Notes: a model not told the origin generated them from the letters alone. Shown: positions 11,416 to 24,230, counted from the stretch's first letter. The stretch is DNA of 64,000 nt from Siphonodentalium dalli (GCA_032622095.1 CP136063.1:211092355-211156354); one strand, 5' to 3'. A program made the numbers and translations.

Positions 11416-11550
11416 AGGTGGCATACAATGGCGGCTGCGACACTAATCCTGTCATAACAGACCAGTGTGTTGTCTCTCTGTCTTGTCAAGGAGGCCTCTG
11501 TAAATGTGCGGGCAGTAATCAGTACTGGGACGGAGACAGCTGTGAAACAA
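11416..11550 (+). CDS. Exon 4: six-Cys EGF/EB-like module
   Basis: The acceptor is TTGAATTCCAG and the donor GTTAGT. The 135-bp phase 1-1 exon codes VAYNGGCDTNPVITDQC, then SLSCQGGLCKCAGSNQYWDG and DSCET, with cysteine spacing x9, x5, x4, x1, x11. Exon 5 at 17298 is nearly identical, and the identity extends into both flanking introns, so the pair arose by segmental duplication. Confidence 0.87.
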
Positions 11551-12988
11551 GTTAGTTACCTATATTAACCTGAATGAATGTAAAAAATAGTCTGGGCAAT
11601 GGAGCGTAGAACCTTGGTAGAGATTGGTAACAAGGTCATTCAGGTGTAACATATAGTCTGATCGATGGAGCATATGTCCTAGTACAAATTTATATGATAG
11701 AGCTGACAGACTCGATGTTATATTAACCCTTCTTCTATATATACATTTGTCACTACTTCTTTAGTACATACCAGTATACTCTATAATCATCAAAACTCTT
11801 AGATTATGATTCAGATCATAGCAATTTCTATCGTCAAGGGATTGGTTAAACATCTGGTGATCGTGATCGGCCTCTCTTTATCATAATAAGTAGTCTTAAA
11901 GCATATCATGAAGAGGAATATCAGAATAACTTTTCCACAAAAACAATAATAATAAAATTTACTTGATCGCTCTAACTTGAAGAGAAAGTTGGATGAGAAT
12001 CTCGTAAGGCGACACCAATTTTAATGCCTGGTTTACGGACATCGCCTACAACTTTTTTCACAACTCATTTATCACTAACTCATTCAATAAATGAAAGCAG
12101 CCATTCTCACATATTTGTATGCAAAGAGTGTGAGATAGCTGGGTGAGATTTCCCTGTCTCACATAACACGTGACCATCTATCTCACACCACCCACGTGAC
12201 TGCTTTACCTATTTAATTAAGAGCCGGAACTAATTTAACAATCTGTCATCATGTTTTGTGTGAATTAAAACAGATAAAAACAATGGCGACCAACCAGTTA
12301 CGCTTCACGTTTCAAGTAAATAAATACGGACGAATTCGTGGACGCTAATACAAATGGAGATAAGCCTCAACTGTTAATCACGAAAACCCTTCAACATAAC
12401 CTCACTTGCAGACACAGAGTTGCATATATAACATGAAATATAAACGACTAATTTGCGAACATATTCCATAAAACGGAAGACCCCAAACGAAACTGGCACC
12501 ACTGGCACGTTTCGTAACTGGTAAACAATAGCCGCTTCACAAATGACGAACGAAATAATTCCACATTCGAACAGTTGTCATCATTGCAATAAATCATCGA
12601 ACGCGTCTAACTAACATTTGTCTGTCATATATTCACATGTTTCCTATTCTAATGGTACCGATATGGTCATTTCCGATGACAAACACGATTAGTCCAGTTG
12701 TATATACTTCATATCAATACGCGCATTTCTCGGAATGTATGCAGGTGCAACGATGTGACGTATCCATGTCGTTTTCACAAGACCGTGTCGATTTCACTCT
12801 TAACGTATTAACCCTGCGCGCACGGGTAACGCGCTTTGTTATTCGGTATATACCGAAATCATCCCAGTTAATCACGAATATCGCATCAGATTTCTCCCCA
12901 GATATACCGTTACGAAGCTACTGGAATGTGCCAAAGATTGGTATAAAACAAAAAATCGGAATGAGGCTCTTGGGTTGGGAGAAAAATG
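11551..12988. other. Intron sequence without recognised features
   Basis: The first 100 bases match the intron after exon 5 (segmental duplication). The rest shows no coding or repeats that I can recognise. The open frame at 12637-12999 ends inside a hairpin element and has no domain-like content. Confidence 0.4.
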
Positions 12989-13136
12989 ATCCATCATGAC
13001 CTGAGGTGTGTGATGGAAAAATCTCACCCTCGGGGCCAGATATTTGGTCTGGACACTCGGCAAGCCTCGTTTCCGGCCCAAATATCTGACCCCTCGGGTG
13101 AGATTTTTCCATCCCACACCCCAGGTCATGATGGAT
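12989..13136. mobile_element. Foldback MITE, about 62-bp arms
   Basis: ATCCATCATGACCTG at the left pairs with CAGGTCATGATGGAT at the right. Pairing continues through GATGGAAAAATCTCACCC / GGGTGAGATTTTTCCATC and CCAGATATTTGG / CCAAATATCTG, leaving a loop of about 25 bases. Open frames crossing it on both strands reflect the palindrome. Confidence 0.88.
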
Positions 13137-13357
13137 AATATTAATCTTATGTTCGTAAACCAGACTTTAAAATACAGATCAAGATTGAACTCCTTGCTCA
13201 ATTTATTTTTTTTTATGACTGGAGCTGCGCTCGTGCAGCATTATAGTGCCAGTGCAATCTCTGGCAATCTCTGGCCAATAAGTCACTTTGAACAAAATAA
13301 TAAAGAAATTTGTTGTGCACATTCATGGAATAGAAAAGGTTTTGCTAAGATGTTGTC

Positions 13358-14015
13358 TTTTTAGCTCAACTTACTTTGTAAGTTTGAGCTATTGCCATGG
13401 GTTGGCGTCCGTCGTCCGTGTGTCCGTCAACAATTTCCTTTGGTGCGGCTACAGGTTGTACCTTTGGTCTTATCTTTATGATATTTGTCATGAATGTTGA
13501 CATTGACATGTAGATGGGAACGAGTCATTTTGTGGTCATTCGGCAAAAAAACATGGCCGCCAGTGGCCATCTTGGATTTCAAAATTCAATCCATTGGCGT
13601 GGGCTACAGGTCTTACTGCTTGTCTGATCATCATGAAATTTGTCATGAATGTTAACATTGACATGTAGATATGAACGAGTCATTCTGGGGTCGTTCGGCC
13701 AAAAAACATGGCCGCCAGCAGCCATTTTGGATTTTACTCTTTGTATGACTAAATCCTTTGGCACGGGCTACAGGTCCTACCTTTGGTTGGATCATTATGA
13801 AATTTGTAACGGCTGTTGACATTGACATGTAGATGGGAACAAGTTTTTTTCTGGTCATTAGGCAAAAAAACATGGCTGCCAGTGGCCATCTTGAATTTTA
13901 CTCTTTCCATAACTAGGCCTTTCAACTTTCCACATTCCTAATCACTCCATTGACTGTAACACATGAAATTTTTCCCTTTCCAAGTTGAGCTACAGTGTCA
14001 TTGACACTTTCATTT
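13358..14015. mobile_element. Pearl/HINE-like non-autonomous element, about 3 core units
   Basis: The element starts TTTTTAGCTCAACTT and ends AAGTTGAGCTACAGTGTCAT followed by TGACACTTTCATTT. The ends are inverted copies of each other, and the 3' end carries the hairpin AGTGTCA-T-TGACACT. The core units of about 160 bp include ATGAAATTTGTCATGAATGT, GACATGTAGATGGGAACGAG and GCCATCTTGGATTT. Termini, 3' hairpin and tandem core match what is known of Helentron-associated (HINE) and bivalve pearl elements. No transposase is present, so it would depend on enzymes from elsewhere. Confidence 0.82.
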
Positions 14016-14232
14016 GGTAAGCGCTTTGAAGAAATTTACCTACTTGAAGAAGATACCGATTCATTAGCCGAATAAGTAAGCCGAAATTGTGCCATAATCG
14101 ATCTTTCGTCTTTACTGATGTTATGAGTTACATATCTTTCTAATTCGTATGTGCGTTTAAATAATGTATAAGTTCTCATTTTAGGCAGTTTTTTTGTATC
14201 TACAGACCAAGTTTTCTGATAATGTCTCTTAA

Positions 14233-15210
14233 AGGCCCACTTAATTTTCGAGTCGCCGATTATTTTTTATAGTGACTTGACATACGGTTTTAGTAACAAT
14301 CTGTGCCATAAAATATGATTAAAATACTATAACTCATCACTATTTGAAATATCTGTGTCTCAGAATATGCCCACAGATAAATAGAAAACTGCTGAAATCA
14401 TAGAATGACTTCCCCCCCCCTTTAGATCCCAGAATGCAACAGAATTCAAACTTGTTCAATGAAAGGGGAAGAACTCTATCTATAATATATAGAATTATCC
14501 CCCCTGCATTGAAAATAATACTGCTTTTTACAGCAATCTAGATGACAAAACGCTTTGGCAACTCAACAAAAACAACATGTCCACAGCTTATTACACCGGA
14601 TAAGTTGATAATACAATGTTTTGGAGCTTCCTCTTTCAAATCTCATATATATTTTGAAGACCTCTGTTTGTATGTTTGTATGTATGTTTGTCTGTCATTA
14701 ATACAAATCTACGATTCTCGACCGATCGGGACGAAACTTGGTACGTGTGTGTAGTTTGACCAGGCGGTCGACGTTGTCGTATTGGCGAGCCCGTGCGGCG
14801 CCCGCTTCGAGCATGCGCAGACGAGATCTCGGAAACGGGTGGAGCTATCGACTTGAAATTTGCTATGTGAATGTATCTTGCCCCGGATACGAATTTTATA
14901 GGGTCGCCGAGCCCGTGCGACGCCAGATTCGTGCATGCGCAGACGAGATCTCGGAAACGGGTGGAGCTATCGACTTTAAATTTGGTATGTGAATGTATCT
15001 TGCCCCGGATACGAATTTTATCGGGTCGCCGAGCCCGTGCGACGCCAGCTTCGCGCATGCGCAGACCAGATCTCGGAAACGGGTGGAGCTATCGACTTGA
15101 AATTTGGTTTTTGAATAGCCCGGACAACGTCGGGCTCATCGGCTAGTGGTATATAATATGGCATATATTTTACATAATGTAATCTGGGTGTTCAAAAATT
15201 AAGTGGGCCG
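14233..15210. mobile_element. TTAA-flanked element with terminal inverted repeats and 122-bp tandem core
   Basis: TTAA at 14229-14232 and again at 15211-15214 brackets inverted ends GGCCCACTTAATTTT and AAAATTAAGTGGGCC. TTAA target duplications are characteristic of piggyBac-type transposition. Inside, GAGCCCGTGCG recurs at 14787, 14909 and 15031, giving about three GC-rich 122-bp units with CATGCGCAGACGAGATCTCG. The overlapping minus-strand frame of 140 residues is a product of the repeat. No transposase is coded. Confidence 0.8.
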
Positions 15211-15436
15211 TTAAGGGCTTTAGGACACTCATCAAGATTACACATTAGTCTATCGTCAAATATGTTATTCATGTTCAGTATCTGTGTGATTAATTTGAAA
15301 TGCGCGGGCCAACTATCTTTCTTACAGTTCAAGATGTCCCATAAAAATACTTGTTTTGTAATTGTGCCAGCATCATTTGAAAATGCCCATCCCCAACTTT
15401 GTCCACTTAGGCGGGGATACTGCCATCGCCAACTGC

Positions 15437-16953
15437 TTTTTAGCTCAACTTTACTTTCTAAAGTTTGAGCTATTGCCCTGGCTTGGTATCCGTCGTCCGT
15501 GCGTGTGTGTGTTTGTGATTCATCAACAATTTCCTTTAGCACGGGCTACAGGTCGTACCTTTGGTCGGATTATTATAAAATTTGTCATAGCTGTTGACAT
15601 TGACGAGTCATTTGGGGGTCATTCGGAAAAAAAAATGGCCACCAGCTGCCATCTTGGTTTTCAAAATTTAATCCATTAGCACGGGCTACAGGTCGTACTG
15701 TTTGTATGATCATCATGAAATTTGTCATGAATGTTAATATTGACATGTAGATGGGAATGAGACATTTTTCTCTTTGCATGACTAAATCCTTTGGCACCAG
15801 CTACAGGTTGTACCTTTGGTCAGATCATTTGTCGCGGATGTAAACAATGACATGTAGATGGGAACGAGTCATTTTGGGGTCATCTTGTATTTTACTCTTT
15901 GCATGACTAAATCCTTTGGCCCGGCTACGGGTCATACCTTTGGTCAGATCATTATGAAATTTGTCACAGTTGTTGACATTCACATATAGATGGGAACGAG
16001 TCATTTTGGTGTCATTCGGCAAAAAAAACACGGCTGTCAGCAGCCATCTTGGATTTCAAAATTCAATCCATTAGCATGGGCTACAGGCCCTACTAATTGT
16101 CTGATCATCATGAAATTTGTCATGGATGTTAATATTGACATGTAGATGGGAACGAGTCATTTTGGGGTCATTTGGTAAAAAAACATGGCTGCCAGCAGCC
16201 ATCTTGGATTTTACTCTTTGCATGACTAAATCCTTTGGCACGGGTTACAGGTCGTACCTATAGTCGGATCATCATGAAATTTGTCACAGATGTTGACAAT
16301 GGGATGTAGATGGGAACGATGTCATTTTGGGGGTCACTCGGCAAAAAAACATGGCTGCAATCGGCCATCTTGGATTTCAAAATTCAATCCATTTAATAGC
16401 ATGGGTTACAGGCCATACTGTTCATCTGATCATCATGAAATTTGTCGTGGATATCAATATTGACATGTAGATGGGAACGAGTCATTTTGGGGTGATTCGG
16501 CCAAAAAACATGGCCGCCAGCAGCCATTTTGGATTTTACTCTTTGCATGACTAAATTTTTTGGCACAGGCTACAGGTCGTACCTTTGGTCGTATCTTTAT
16601 CAAATTTGTCATGGCTGTTGACATTGACATTTTGGGGTCATTCGGAACAAAAACATGGCCACCAGCAGCCATCTTTGATTTCAAAATTCATTCCATTAGT
16701 ACAGACTACAGGACGGAGTGTTGGTCTGATCATCATGAAATTTGTCTTAGAAGTTAACATTGACATGTAAATGGGAACGAGTCATTTTGGAGTCATTCGG
16801 CAAAAAAACATGGCTGCCAGTGGCCATCTTGGATTTTACTCTTTGCATAACTAGACCTTTCAGCTTTCCACATTTCTAATCACTCCATTGACTGTAACAC
16901 ATGAAATTATTCCCTTTCCAAGTTGAGCTACAGTGTCATTGACACTTTCATTT
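15437..16953. mobile_element. Pearl/HINE-like element, about 8 core units
   Basis: It has the same ends as the element at 13358 (TTTTTAGCTCAACTT and TGACACTTTCATTT with the 3' hairpin). The core is longer, with roughly eight units of about 165 bp including shortened ones. Two unit types alternate: one ends in TTCAAAATTCAATCCATTAG, the other in TTTTACTCTTTGCATGACTA. Confidence 0.85.
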
Positions 16954-16974
16954 ATATAGTGATACATGTTTCAG

Positions 16975-17100
16975 GGGAAGCAGGAAGACAGCCTGACGTG
17001 GCTATATTATCCCCATCAATGTACATCATTACCTTGTTGTGTGTTACTGCCATTGTATTATTTATGTGTATGTATCATAAATAAATTATCCTATCCTATT
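16975..17100 (+). mobile_element. Possible LINE or SINE 3' fragment
   Basis: The stretch directly abuts the pearl-like element and ends in AATAAATTATCCTATCCTATTC, a short simple-repeat tail as in non-LTR retroelements. It also has the phrase GTGTGTTACTGCCATTGTA. No coding part remains, so the call is tentative. Confidence 0.35.
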
Positions 17101-17297
17101 CTGATCAAGTAATCAACACTGGATTAGTGTCTCGGACCTTATTACTTTTTGAGGTCTTTCTGTTACGCTGTTTGTTAAATTTGAGTGGCTTACCATGGTA
17201 TCTGCAGCAATTATCCACTCAGACTGTTCCTACAACTCATGTAAACTGATCATAATAGAGGAATATATACTGTCATGTTTTATTTCTTGAATTCCAG

Positions 17298-17432
17298 AGG
17301 AGACATACAGTGGTGTCTGCAGCACTAATCCTGTCATAACAGACCAGTGTGTTGTCTCTCTGTCTTGTCAAGGAGGCCTCTGTAAATGTGCTAACAGTAA
17401 TCATTACTGGGACGGAGACAGCTGTGAAACAA
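17298..17432 (+). CDS. Exon 5: six-Cys EGF/EB-like module, duplicate of exon 4
   Basis: This 135-bp exon has the same acceptor (GAATTCCAG) and donor (GTTAGT) as exon 4. It keeps the stretch NPVITDQCVVSLSCQGGLCK unchanged, with differences mainly at the start (ETYSGVCS) and around NSNHYWDG. The flanks also match: CTGATCATAATAGAGGAAT upstream and TATATTAACCTGA downstream. The frame is intact, so both copies can be used. The copies lie 5,882 bp apart with several mobile elements between them. Confidence 0.87.
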
Positions 17433-18560
17433 GTTAGTTACTTATATTAACCTGACTGAATCTAAAAATAGTCTGGTCAATAGAGTGTAGGACCTAGTGT
17501 AATACCTTATTTTGGCTTCTCTGTGGCGTAATTTGGTGAAAAACAGATCCTGAATCCACTAAAATGTTACTTGTGGGGGGAAAACTCAGGATTCAAGATG
17601 GCCTTGAACTGTATTATTCAGACTATATATATCTGATAATTTGGACAACTTTTGTCAGAACTGTTACTGGCATCATCTCATATACTAGGCTGTATTCAGG
17701 TGTATAATTATACCCCATGATGACCCCATTACAATATTACCACCAGGAATTAACAATATCGTGATGATAAAATAAGGAATTTTCCTGGATGACAATTAAT
17801 TTAATTTTAAGTATTCTGCAGAAAATATTTGTATATATTTCTTACAATGTGAGCTATTGTTTTGCATGATCCAGTGTTCAGATATTATTTGGTCTGTCTT
17901 ACTCATATTTAAATCTTGCAGTACTTTATTTTGCTCAGTTTTGAATTCGCGTACCTGGCTGCGGTCAAAACTGACTAATATATGTTCTTAAAATACTTGG
18001 ATTTGATGACAGTTTCAGATCTTAATCGTTATGAAGATACGTGTGTATAATAAACACTATCACAATGACTTTACATTGTATATAATTTAATATAAATGCA
18101 TCATCAATGTGTTGTGAAGACAGGTGTTTATACGCTCCAAATAATTATGATGATATTGAAATAGTTATAAACATATTTGAAATGAACTCCAAAGAAGTAA
18201 AACCACAACCGCATATAGAAAACTTGCATCAGAAAAAAATCAAAAGTTGGCTGTGGGTTGTGGTGACATAACTAACTCAGACTGTTTGGTCATGGTGTCA
18301 CTCCAGTGTTGTGAATAGGGGGATGTGCTTTCGTGCATCTTCAGTCTGCAATATGTGTATTTCTTACAAATATTTCAACACCAATGATGTTACCGTGATA
18401 TGTTGCTATATAATTATATATGTCAGTAAGGGTTTTGATGTTGATTGCCTGCATGTAAATTATAGACCTACAAGCTAATATTCGGTCCAACCTTCCTTAA
18501 TGTGTATTTATAACTTATCAACATATAACCTTTTTGTTTCCCTGTGGTTTGGTATAAACT
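17433..18560. other. Intron after exon 5, mostly unrecognised
   Basis: The first part duplicates the start of the intron after exon 4. The remainder is AT-rich with no coding or repeat that I can support. Confidence 0.4.
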
Positions 18561-18565
18561 CAGGA

Positions 18566-18630
18566 GAGTCATACTATTTTTCGCTCTGTTCTAATTTCGC
18601 GCACTGACGGGTGCGCGAAAAATAGTACTG
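18566..18630. repeat. Short palindromic element with ACTATTTTTCGC arms
   Basis: ATACTATTTTTCGC at 18568 is the inverted complement of GCGCGAAAAATAGTA near 18614-18628, with about 30 bases between. It may be a small MITE or a relic of one. Confidence 0.5.
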
Positions 18631-19059
18631 CACGAATTTAAATACGAGTAAGGTATATTGTAGATAAAGAGGAATAACAAATTTTTCTTTTCTCGTTTGG
18701 TCTTTCGTGTTTGTTATTCTCTATAAACGGATGAAACCAAAATCAATTCCTATAGATATATAAGTCAAATAATTATGGCTGCAATGAAGCACTTTTTGTC
18801 TACTCCTCACGACTCATTGAGAAATTGAGATGCTGGACCAGCTTGTTAGATTCAGGATCTCAGCTTCTCAATGATATGTGAGACCAGTATCACTTCATTG
18901 TATTGGTAATCTGTATATTTCAACCATTGTGGGAGATGTGTTATGGAGACCAGTATCACTCCACTGTATTGATAATCTGTATATCTCAGTTTCTCTGCTC
19001 AATTTTAACTTATTATCTGACATTCATTCAATGCTGATTCATTCCACTATTTTTTACAG

Positions 19060-19179
19060 AAATTACTTTTGGTTTCCGATGTACCATTTCGGGGTCCTGT
19101 GTATCCGGCCTGTCATGCAGCACTGTATGTAAATGCAGTGATGCTGGACAATTTTGGGACGGAGACAGCTGTGAGAACA
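19060..19179 (+). CDS. Exon 6: six-Cys EGF/EB-like module
   Basis: A good polypyrimidine tract and acceptor (ATTTTTTACAG) lead into a 120-bp phase 1-1 exon ending at GTACGT. It codes ITFGFRCTISGSC, then SGLSCSTVCKCSDAGQFWDG and DSCEN. Spacing is x5, x5, x3, x1, x11, making it the shortest module of the series. The closing FWDGDSCE matches exons 4 and 5, indicating close relationship. The next exon is about 13.6 kb downstream. Confidence 0.85.
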
Positions 19180-20515
19180 GTACGTGCCTTAAGTATACTG
19201 ATATGATCTTGCTTTGTGTCACAAAATTAATCCAAGCGATACTTGAGATACACTATGTTAACCATATACACTCATAATGCTTATAGTAGAGTGTATTAAC
19301 GACAAGATGGCATCCAATATGGCTGCTGTTTTTTCAGATGGGTCACTAAGTCAGTTTAATGAAAATTTTATTGAGAGAATGTTGTAATATGTGCACAATC
19401 ACACATTTTTGTGAAGCTGAGATATAATGCCACATGTTTAGGGAAAAATTGGAACTCCCTGCCCAAGATGACCACCAAAATGTCAGCCTGAACTGGAAAT
19501 TTGAGGTTTTTTACTAATATATTTTTACTAGTATATATGGAACTACTGCGTTGTCACATTTGTGATGTACCGGTGTATCTTGGATGACTGTATTGTCATA
19601 ACTGGGTGTATATGCATGCATATGTTGGCTGTGTGATCATGGGTGGGGGTATGGATAAATATGGAGTGGTTGTATGGGTAATGTAATGACTGTATGGTCA
19701 TGGTTGTTGAATTGTATATGCATACCTGTTTAGCTGGATGGCCATTGGTGAGCATGTGGATATATAAGAATGAGTCGCGTTATTTGGCTTTATACCATTC
19801 AATTTTTGTTTTATTTACGATCACCTATGACTAATTTAGTGTCATTTCCCCACTCTCCGAAAACAGAAAATCACATATCTATGCATTCGTTCCAAATAAC
19901 GCAATTTATTTGCAGCTTTTGACTCGTGTTAGACTTTTTTGTGATATATACAGGTACAATTTGCATGTATCGGTGTATCGCACGAAGTGGTTGTGTTTCC
20001 CAATGTTTGGAGTAAAACACTACGCACGAATATATTGCCATAAATGTCCGCTACAGAACTGCTGGAGAGTGAATATATGTACATGTCGCTGCAAACGGAA
20101 CGAAGAATACATCTAATAGCTTAGTAGCAGTAAATAAACCACAACTGACTAACATTCTGGTTTGGTAGTTGACAAAACCAGAATAACTTCGTCAACTATA
20201 ATAGATTTAAAATGCGCAGTATAGGCATGATGTCTGTCGTTTCTCTGCAGCAGTATGTCAGTCTCCGTTCAGGATGTGAATATGACCAATTAGAAGATCA
20301 ATTTTCAAATATGGGTGGTGGTGGTGTGTGTGTTTTTTTTAGCGGGACATTAAATTACCGTACATATTTTGTCTGGCATCGGCGTTTGAAATCAAATGGG
20401 TACACAATTATATGTAGACTTGTGTTTGATTTGAATTGTTGCTATTTTACGATGTACTTGTCAGCAGAAATGATAACGAATTTCTGAGAATACTGTAAAT
20501 AAATGTGCTAAAGGT
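19180..20515. other. Long intron start with GTGTATATG-type degenerate repeat
   Basis: Bases about 19600-19760 contain degenerate phrases (GGTGTATATG, GTGTGATCATGG, GACTGTATGGTCATGG) that recur at 22700-23250. Between 18870 and 18990 the phrase GAGACCAGTATCACT with CTGTATTG occurs twice. The rest is unrecognised. Confidence 0.5.
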
Positions 20516-20521
20516 AAAATG

Positions 20522-20615
20522 CACAGGGGTCCGGGAACTTTTTATTTTATTATATTATTGTTTAAATTAATATCATAAAATGATAAAAAAAAAATCCCAG
20601 ACCCCTGTGTGTAAA
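20522..20615. repeat. Short hairpin element, CACAGGGGTC arms
   Basis: CACAGGGGTCCGGGA is the imperfect inverted complement of TCCCAGACCCCTGTGTG, separated by an AT-rich loop of about 60 bases. A small MITE is likely. Confidence 0.6.
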
Positions 20616-22440
20616 AGATATCATTGCACGTTTATCTTGATGTGGTTGTTATGCACAACGTGTGTCATTTAATTCCTACTGTAACTATCATCCCATGAAA
20701 TAAAGGTTTCTATAATTGACATATATGAGGTTTTGATGGCCAGATATCGGCTTTCAAGAGAATAAATTTAACACATTTGTTGTCAGTCTTGCAAAAATTC
20801 CAATTATCGCCTCTAATATAGAGCGTCCATACTTCCACCGAAACGTGGTAGGAAATAAAGAGCGTCTAAATTATGATAGTTTGTACTCGTTTTCAATGTA
20901 AAACCATCGACATATGTAAATATATATAGATCGATGGTAAAACGGGTGGACACTTTTGTGTGTTTTCGCGATGTCTGTGACATAATAATTTATGGTGACT
21001 ATTTTAAGTTATTCTTATTTGACCCGGAATGCTAGAAAATACAATTTTATCTAATTTGGTATCGACTGCGTGGGACCGCGCTTCGATCTTCAAATGTATA
21101 TGTTTTGTGTTCAAATATATGATGAGGACAAATAAATAATTGAATTGCAATAATTTATTTCTGGTTAGAAAAACAGAATTTAACTGAATTATTATACTTA
21201 TATATACTATGGTAAAAAGTAAGTTAATATTTATTATATGCTTGTCTATACAATAGTGGACAATTAATGAAATGTATCTCTTTGAAGCCACATTGAGTAA
21301 GATTATTTCATCATCATGAAAGTAACACGACCTCATTGAGTGATCATTGTTGTGCACGCTGTCCACTTGCCAATCAAACCCGACGAAGTTATGACCACAT
21401 ATTCAATCGAGAATTCTGTTCGAATCACAGCGTATCAATTTCAACTTTGGGCCCAATAAACACTGACACATGCTTTCTTTTATTAAGTAGAGTAAACATT
21501 TAATAACCTGCAGCTCTGGTAATCGGTTTGCATATTCTACCCCCATCGCCCCCAGAATGTTAGTTATAAATACACGAAGACGAAAGTAACCTGGTGTATA
21601 CAATTTTAATCTTCCTTTTCGCATATTTCACGCAGCCTTTGACTCCGTGATAATGAACTCGTGCTTGTCGCTTGATCATATACAAGGGCCGGGGCTCTCG
21701 ATGGGATGTTTCTTGAAACGCGTACAATACAGAATAACAACGTTGTCAGGATATAATTAGGAAACATTTATGGTAAATATGTTTCATATACACGCACTAG
21801 TTTAATCACAGATAATATCAAATAAGATAAGGCAAACTAAATAACATGTGTTTCCATTTGTTGACCTAAAAACTCCAGGTAGATAAGTACATGTGTTCAT
21901 GTACACATAATCGGCTACATGCCATCATCTCAGTCTTTCCATCATTGTTGAATTAATTCTTTCATGTTAAACATTCATTGCGTTTGGATGCTTCGATATT
22001 CACCAAAGACACGCCCCATATTGTATTTGAGTTCATTGGCACCGCTGTCAATCATTCACGGCAGACTTTTGATCCGCGGTCTGTCAGTAAAAGTGACAAA
22101 TCATTGGTTACCACATCGATTACACGTGTACTTGTATGTGTTATATCCTCACGAATATTTCAAATGACATCGGACCCTTGGCGTACAGGGGCGTACACGT
22201 AATCGACCTTCAATCGGATATGACACTGAATATTAAATATTCAAAGAACACATGTACATTGCGACGTGACATCAAAGTTTTTTGTTTGTTAGAAGTCTCA
22301 ATTACATCTCCATTAATTCGTGCAGCGCGATCAACGTGATCTACATTTATTTATTTTTTCCTGAAAAATTCTAAATCTATATGTAAAACATTTAACACCA
22401 ATCAATCATGCATTATCTGTGCCTCCCACCACGCCAACAA
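20616..22440. other. Intron sequence without recognised features
   Basis: AT-rich sequence. Open frames at 21004-21366 (minus) and 21964-22339 (plus) show no recognisable domain and no exon-like relation to the gene. Confidence 0.4.
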
Positions 22441-22454
22441 CATTGTATTATGTT

Positions 22455-22690
22455 GGCAACATTTCATTTCGTTGATGGTTATCTCGGCTGCGTTTGTTGC
22501 GTTGACGGTTACCTCGACCGTGTTTGTTGCGTTGACGGTTATACCGACCGCGTTATTTTGCGTTGATGGTTAACTCGACCGCGTTGGAGTAACGTTACAA
22601 CCGCGTTGGAGTAACGTTACGACCGTGTTGTGTTAACATGAGAACCGCGTTGATGGTAAATTCCCAACGTGGTCTCAACACGGTCGAGAG
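22455..22690. repeat. Degenerate tandem repeat, about 30-bp unit
   Basis: GTTGCGTTGACGGTTACCTC and variants occur four to five times, followed by two copies of CCGCGTTGGAGTAACGTTAC. The end (GTCTCAACACGGTCGAGAGG) inverts part of the unit (CTCGACCGTGTT). The stretch is more GC-rich and CpG-rich than its surroundings. Confidence 0.75.
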
Positions 22691-22699
22691 GGACACTAA

Positions 22700-23250
22700 T
22701 TTTGAGAGGAACTGTATACGGGGAGTAGCTTTATGATCATGGATGGGTGCATGAGTATACAGTGAGTGGCTGAATTGTCATGGTGAGGTGTATATGCAAG
22801 TCTGGGGTGTACGAATGGCCGTATGTGCAGGGTATTGGTATATCCATTCAATCGTGGTGAGGTGTATATGTTTACCTGGGGTGATCTATGGACATGAGCG
22901 GGGTGTATATGTATATCTTGAGTGGCTATATGGCCATATGTGTGGAAAATATACATATATGGAGTGATTGTATGACCAATGGTGAGGCAAATATGTATAC
23001 AAGAAGTGAATATATGATCATGAATGTGGTGTTTAGGTATACATAGAGTAACTATACGGTCATGAGTAAGGTATTTGGTGTTACTGCTTGGTGACTTATG
23101 GCTGTATAGTCATGTGCGGGGTGTACGGACCAAGAGTGGTTGAATGGCCATGTTTGAGGTGTATATAAGCGACTGGTCATGTGTGTGGTGTTTATGTATC
23201 ATCATTGATGGGTTGTACAGGTGTACCTTTGGGTGGCTATCACTTTCCAC
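22700..23250. repeat. Highly degenerate repeat, about 60-bp period
   Basis: Phrases such as GGGGTGTATATG, GAGTGGCTNTATGGNCATG and ATGTATAC return at irregular spacing of roughly 50-70 bases. It is related to 19600-19760. The minus-strand open frame here is a repeat product. Confidence 0.55.
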
Positions 23251-24000
23251 AATAACTCAATGATATGTTAATCGATAAAGAGGTAATGTCAGAGAGTTTT
23301 CCATTTTGATGGCGTTTTATATGCAAAATGGAGGGAATGGATTTCCTGGCATAATCAATCAATTTTGATGCCAATGGGCCAGCAGTTTTATATTATTGGG
23401 CCAGCATAGCACATATTATGGCCCCACTCAGTTGAGTTTCAAAATTCTCCCCTATTCCGTTTAAAAAACATGGCCAAACCCCAAAAGAAGTTTTCGACAA
23501 AATTCCATACTGCTTCCTTTAAAATTAATTTGTCATGCCTCATAAGGTACTGGGACAACCAGAATAGAACATCTAGTTGTCAGTTGATTCAGTAACTTGT
23601 TTAATAACAAAGTGAGTCACAATTTGCTACCTTTTTGGAACAGCAGAGAAAAATGTTTTACCAAATTTGGTTGCTATTTTACAAGCCATTTTGAGCAATT
23701 TTGTCTTAAAAACACACTAGTGTGATGTATTTAAGACAGATCAAAACAATAAACATCTCTGATACCAAAGATAGCTCCATGTTTCTTGAATTTTTTTTGC
23801 AGCTTTTGATGTCAAATTTTTGATAGAAAATTCCAATAATTCTGGTAATATCAGTGGCTAGTAGCTGGCTACAATAGTAAAACTGAACCAAGGTGCATCA
23901 GGTGAATTTTTTTTTTTACCGTGTTATGTAAAAGCAAATGAGAGATGGGAGGGGCCTGGGACCTCATCAATGGCATTGCTGCAATAATCAATTAACATAC
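23251..24000. other. Intron sequence without recognised features
   Basis: I see no coding or structured repeats. The short stretch at 23380-23410 repeats GGGCCAGCA twice. Confidence 0.4.
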
Positions 24001-24022
24001 ATTTTTAGCTCAACTTTACTTT

Positions 24023-24199
24023 TGTGACATAACTACACATGCCCCATTATATTCCCATAACTTGATTCAAGGACATATATACCCCAAACTCGAATATCCG
24101 TGTTCGGTTCCTTAACCCTTTGAGTGCCAGGGGCCGATCTCATCGGCCCTAAACCTACAAAATAAGTCTGTTAAAGAATATAAGAATAAATTATTAAAA

Positions 24200-24230
<31 letters not shown>

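Noticed and set aside
12637-12999. A 120-residue plus-strand open frame
   Set aside because: No domain features, no exon-like borders in the phase used by the gene, and it ends in a hairpin element.
14636-15058. A 140-residue minus-strand open frame
   Set aside because: It lies in the 122-bp tandem repeat of a mobile element and repeats the same peptide three times.
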